From a bacterium (GTDB taxonomy: Bacteria > Armatimonadota > Fimbriimonadia > Fimbriimonadales > GBS-DC), in NCBI GenBank assembly GCA_029335935.2, contig JARJMV020000195.1, positions 1 through 8,392 on the forward strand: DNA of 8,392 bases, written 5' to 3'. Positions 6,759 to 8,392 of this stretch are shown here, in pieces. The notes beneath the pieces were generated by a model, which was not told where the DNA came from, made no database searches, and saw only the letters and a list, made by a program, of their open reading frames with translations. The position numbers were made by a program, and so were the translations under genes. Every line of letters begins with the position of its first letter. Within the stretch, counting starts at the first letter, position 1.

Positions 6759-6820
6759 GCGATTCCCTGTACCTCGCAGCCGCCAACGGCAGGAAATCGC
6801 AGGAACCGCGAGAATCTGTT
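6759..6820. promoter_or_regulatory. Inverted repeat and AGGAA units upstream of the propeller-pilin gene
   Basis: GCGATTCCCTG (6759-6769) and CAGGAAATCGC (6790-6800) form 11-base inverted arms with one mismatch. Between them, the smaller palindrome GCCG-CCAA-CGGC (6779-6790) uses the first base of the right arm. From 6791, three successive 10-base units begin AGGAA, AGGAA and AGAAT (6791, 6801, 6811), ending close to the AAGGTGA ribosome site at 6823-6829. The arrangement suggests a structured leader or protein-binding site. No convincing -10/-35 pair was found here for either direction. Confidence 0.35.
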
Positions 6821-6834
6821 AAAAGGTGATTCGC

Positions 6835-8253
6835 ATGCGAAGCTTATGGACGCTCTTGGGGATAGCGACAGCAGCGACCTTACTGGGGATGGGCGCACTG
6901 AGCGTTCGTCAAGACAGCAAAACGCAAGCGGAGTTCTTTGTCGCGCCAGTGGTCGGCGCGCAAAACGGCTATATCCTGTTGCCGCCTGAGTTCGTGGCGC
7001 AACCGTTCATTCGGCGAATCGAGTGGTCGCCCGACGGCAACTACGCCCTGCTGGTGCAGACGGCTGTTCGCTTCGAGGGCAACGCGCAAAACTGGAACGC
7101 CGACCTGCGCCATCGTATCTTGGCGTGGAACCGCAAGACCAAGCGCGTGAATGTCCTTTGGGAATCGCCCGTCACGACTGTCGACATCGACCCTGATTTA
7201 GATGTGCAGATGGCGTTCTACAAAAACGCCCCCGCCTGCCTTTTGAGCGTGAACGAAACGCGATTACAAGGCGACATGAGCGCCCTGAGCCGAACTGTCT
7301 ATTACGCGCCGCTGAACGGACGCGCCGTAAGTTTGGGGCAGTTCGCCGAAGTGTATCTGCTCGCGCCGCCCGAAGATGACGCGCGCTATGTCATGTGGCG
7401 CCCAAACGACTCGGAGATGGAGCCAACGCCGCTTCTCTACAGGGCGGTTTCTGCAACGGGCAAGGCTGGGCAGGTGCGAACCCTCGCGCCTGCGGTGTCT
7501 CAGGCAGCGCAATACATCGGCTACTCCAAAGACGGTGTTAAATGGCACGCCGACGGAAAGCATATCATCCTCACACTGATAGAGCCGCCGAAGCCCGACT
7601 CGGAAGCCCAGACGCCGCAGCTGCGGCTTGTGTTGTGGAACCCGCGCACGAACGATGTGCAAGCGATTGCGCCCTCCGAAGTGCGCTCCTATGCGCCGCG
7701 CGAGACGACGAGGCTCTCAGTGGAAAGCGCACAACAATCGTTGCAGCACAAGGGTTCGAAAGGCGCAACGCGAGCCACTTGGCTCAGCGAGGGCGAGCAG
7801 GCGACGCTGGTCGCCGCCGACTCCGCGCTTGCCGCCGTTAGCCCCCAAGGCGACGCTCTGCTCTATGTCGCGCACGGCGCCGCCTTCTACCGCGCACTCC
7901 TCGTCGTCGACCGCGATACGACACTTCAGATGACCGCAGCGTCCGAACGAGAACAATACCTCTCGCAAGCAAAGCAAATCGCCCTCGCGCTCATGATGTA
8001 TGTGCAAGACTATGACGAATTTTTCCCCCCGAACACTGGTGATATACAAGTAGCCGAGGTACTCTACCCCTATCTACGCAATCGGGAAGTCTTCACAGTC
8101 GACGGCGTGTTTGCGTTCCGCTACTTGATGGACGGTCAAAACCTTGCGAACATAGAGAGACCTGCAGAGACAGTCGTGGGCTATCTTCAGTTGCCTGACG
8201 GACGGGTGGTGATTTACGGCGATGGGCATGTGAAGTGGCAATCCAACCGCTGA
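6835..8253 (+). CDS. Exported or membrane-anchored propeller protein with C-terminal pseudopilin-like module
   Basis: This 472-residue protein starts with a signal or anchor segment (residues 4-23, LWTLLGIATAATLLGMGALS). Residues about 55-360 contain TolB/WD-like blades, such as IRRIEWSPDGNYALLV (59-74), VKWHADGKHIILTL (235-248) and LAAVSPQGDALLYVA (332-346). Residues 371-472 change character: SQAKQIALALMMYVQDYDEFFPPN (377-400), YPYLRN (411-416) and VVIYGDGHVKW (458-468). That segment matches the post-helix part of DUF1559-type and Armatimonadota pseudopilins (NLKQIGLALMMYTQDYDE... DGHVKW) but lacks their FTLIE prepilin start. The likely location is the cell surface or periplasm; the function is unknown. 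The ATG at 6835 is preferred because AAGGTGA lies five bases upstream; a GTG at 6826 overlaps that site. It is transcribed away from the capsid cassette. Confidence 0.75.
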   Translation: MRSLWTLLGIATAATLLGMGALSVRQDSKTQAEFFVAPVVGAQNGYILLPPEFVAQPFIRRIEWSPDGNYALLVQTAVRFEGNAQNWNADLRHRILAWNRKTKRVNVLWESPVTTVDIDPDLDVQMAFYKNAPACLLSVNETRLQGDMSALSRTVYYAPLNGRAVSLGQFAEVYLLAPPEDDARYVMWRPNDSEMEPTPLLYRAVSATGKAGQVRTLAPAVSQAAQYIGYSKDGVKWHADGKHIILTLIEPPKPDSEAQTPQLRLVLWNPRTNDVQAIAPSEVRSYAPRETTRLSVESAQQSLQHKGSKGATRATWLSEGEQATLVAADSALAAVSPQGDALLYVAHGAAFYRALLVVDRDTTLQMTAASEREQYLSQAKQIALALMMYVQDYDEFFPPNTGDIQVAEVLYPYLRNREVFTVDGVFAFRYLMDGQNLANIERPAETVVGYLQLPDGRVVIYGDGHVKWQSNR

Positions 8254-8292
8254 GGATGCGTGGGATTAAGTTCCTCAAATGTGAAAGCGCCC

Positions 8293-8310
8293 CTCCCCAC
8301 ACGCGGGGAG
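8293..8310. terminator. Short GC-rich hairpin downstream of the propeller-pilin gene
   Basis: CTCCCC (8293-8298) pairs with GGGGAG (8305-8310) around a six-base loop, 40 bases after the stop at 8253. No T-run follows. It may terminate transcription weakly, or belong to a dispersed GC-rich intergenic repeat. Nothing else is recognisable in the last 139 bases; no ORF with a ribosome site and no tRNA is seen. Confidence 0.35.
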
Positions 8311-8392
8311 ACAAAGCGGGTGAGCGTACAACTTTTGCGTTCACAGGGGCATCGGTGCGTGAGGGCGCAGTGCTATTTGACCCCCTCCGTAG

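Noticed and set aside
4471..6765. Shared GCGATTC at both ends of the capsid cassette (4471-4477 and 6759-6765) as attachment-site or target-duplication repeats
   Set aside because: Seven bases are too few to distinguish from chance in this composition, and no integrase or transposase is present.
8254..8392. A further gene or tRNA at the right edge
   Set aside because: No open frame with a ribosome site and no cloverleaf was found in these 139 bases; only a short hairpin is visible.

Overview
The window is high-GC bacterial DNA with tightly packed genes and clear Shine-Dalgarno sites. Two features suggest a member of the Armatimonadota or a close relative. The last gene ends in a pseudopilin-like module (AKQIALALMMYVQDYDE near its start, YGDGHVKW at its end) of a kind abundant in that phylum. 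The left end holds a HAF-type secreted fragment and the start of a PQQ-like beta-propeller with a W..HAHDAQRTGY opening. This assignment rests on motifs only.

Layout, left to right. (1) 1-489, minus strand: the 5' end of a beta-propeller gene that runs off the window, preceded one base away by a 67-codon ORF that looks like the beginning of a HAF-repeat exported protein. An extended -10 promoter (TGGTATAAT) lies just upstream. (2) 644-4444, plus strand: a compact three-gene run of pheA (chorismate mutase/prephenate dehydratase), a family 9 glycosyltransferase resembling LPS heptosyltransferase, and an ABC-2 type permease with about 12 membrane segments. Gaps are a few bases, so co-transcription is likely, although the functions are unrelated. 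(3) A perfect 11-bp hairpin at 4462-4491 separates this run from a convergent block. (4) 4499-6701, minus strand: three genes in the order protease/scaffold, small capsid-cement-like protein, Mu gpT-type major head protein. This is the core shell-building module of a Mu-like phage, with no portal, terminase, tail or integrase gene next to it. (5) 6702-6834: a divergent intergenic region with a 9-bp direct repeat, an 11-bp imperfect inverted repeat and AGGAA units spaced 10 bp apart. (6) 6835-8253, plus strand: a membrane-anchored or exported protein with TolB/WD-like propeller repeats fused to the C-terminal module of pseudopilins. (7) 8254-8392: no gene seen, only a short GC-rich hairpin.

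The observation most worth following is the isolated capsid cassette. Its three genes are intact, have good ribosome sites, resemble their neighbours in base composition, and sit between host-type genes on both sides. It could be a prophage remnant, one part of a dispersed gene-transfer-agent-like system, or a domesticated protein shell. The sequence alone cannot decide among these.
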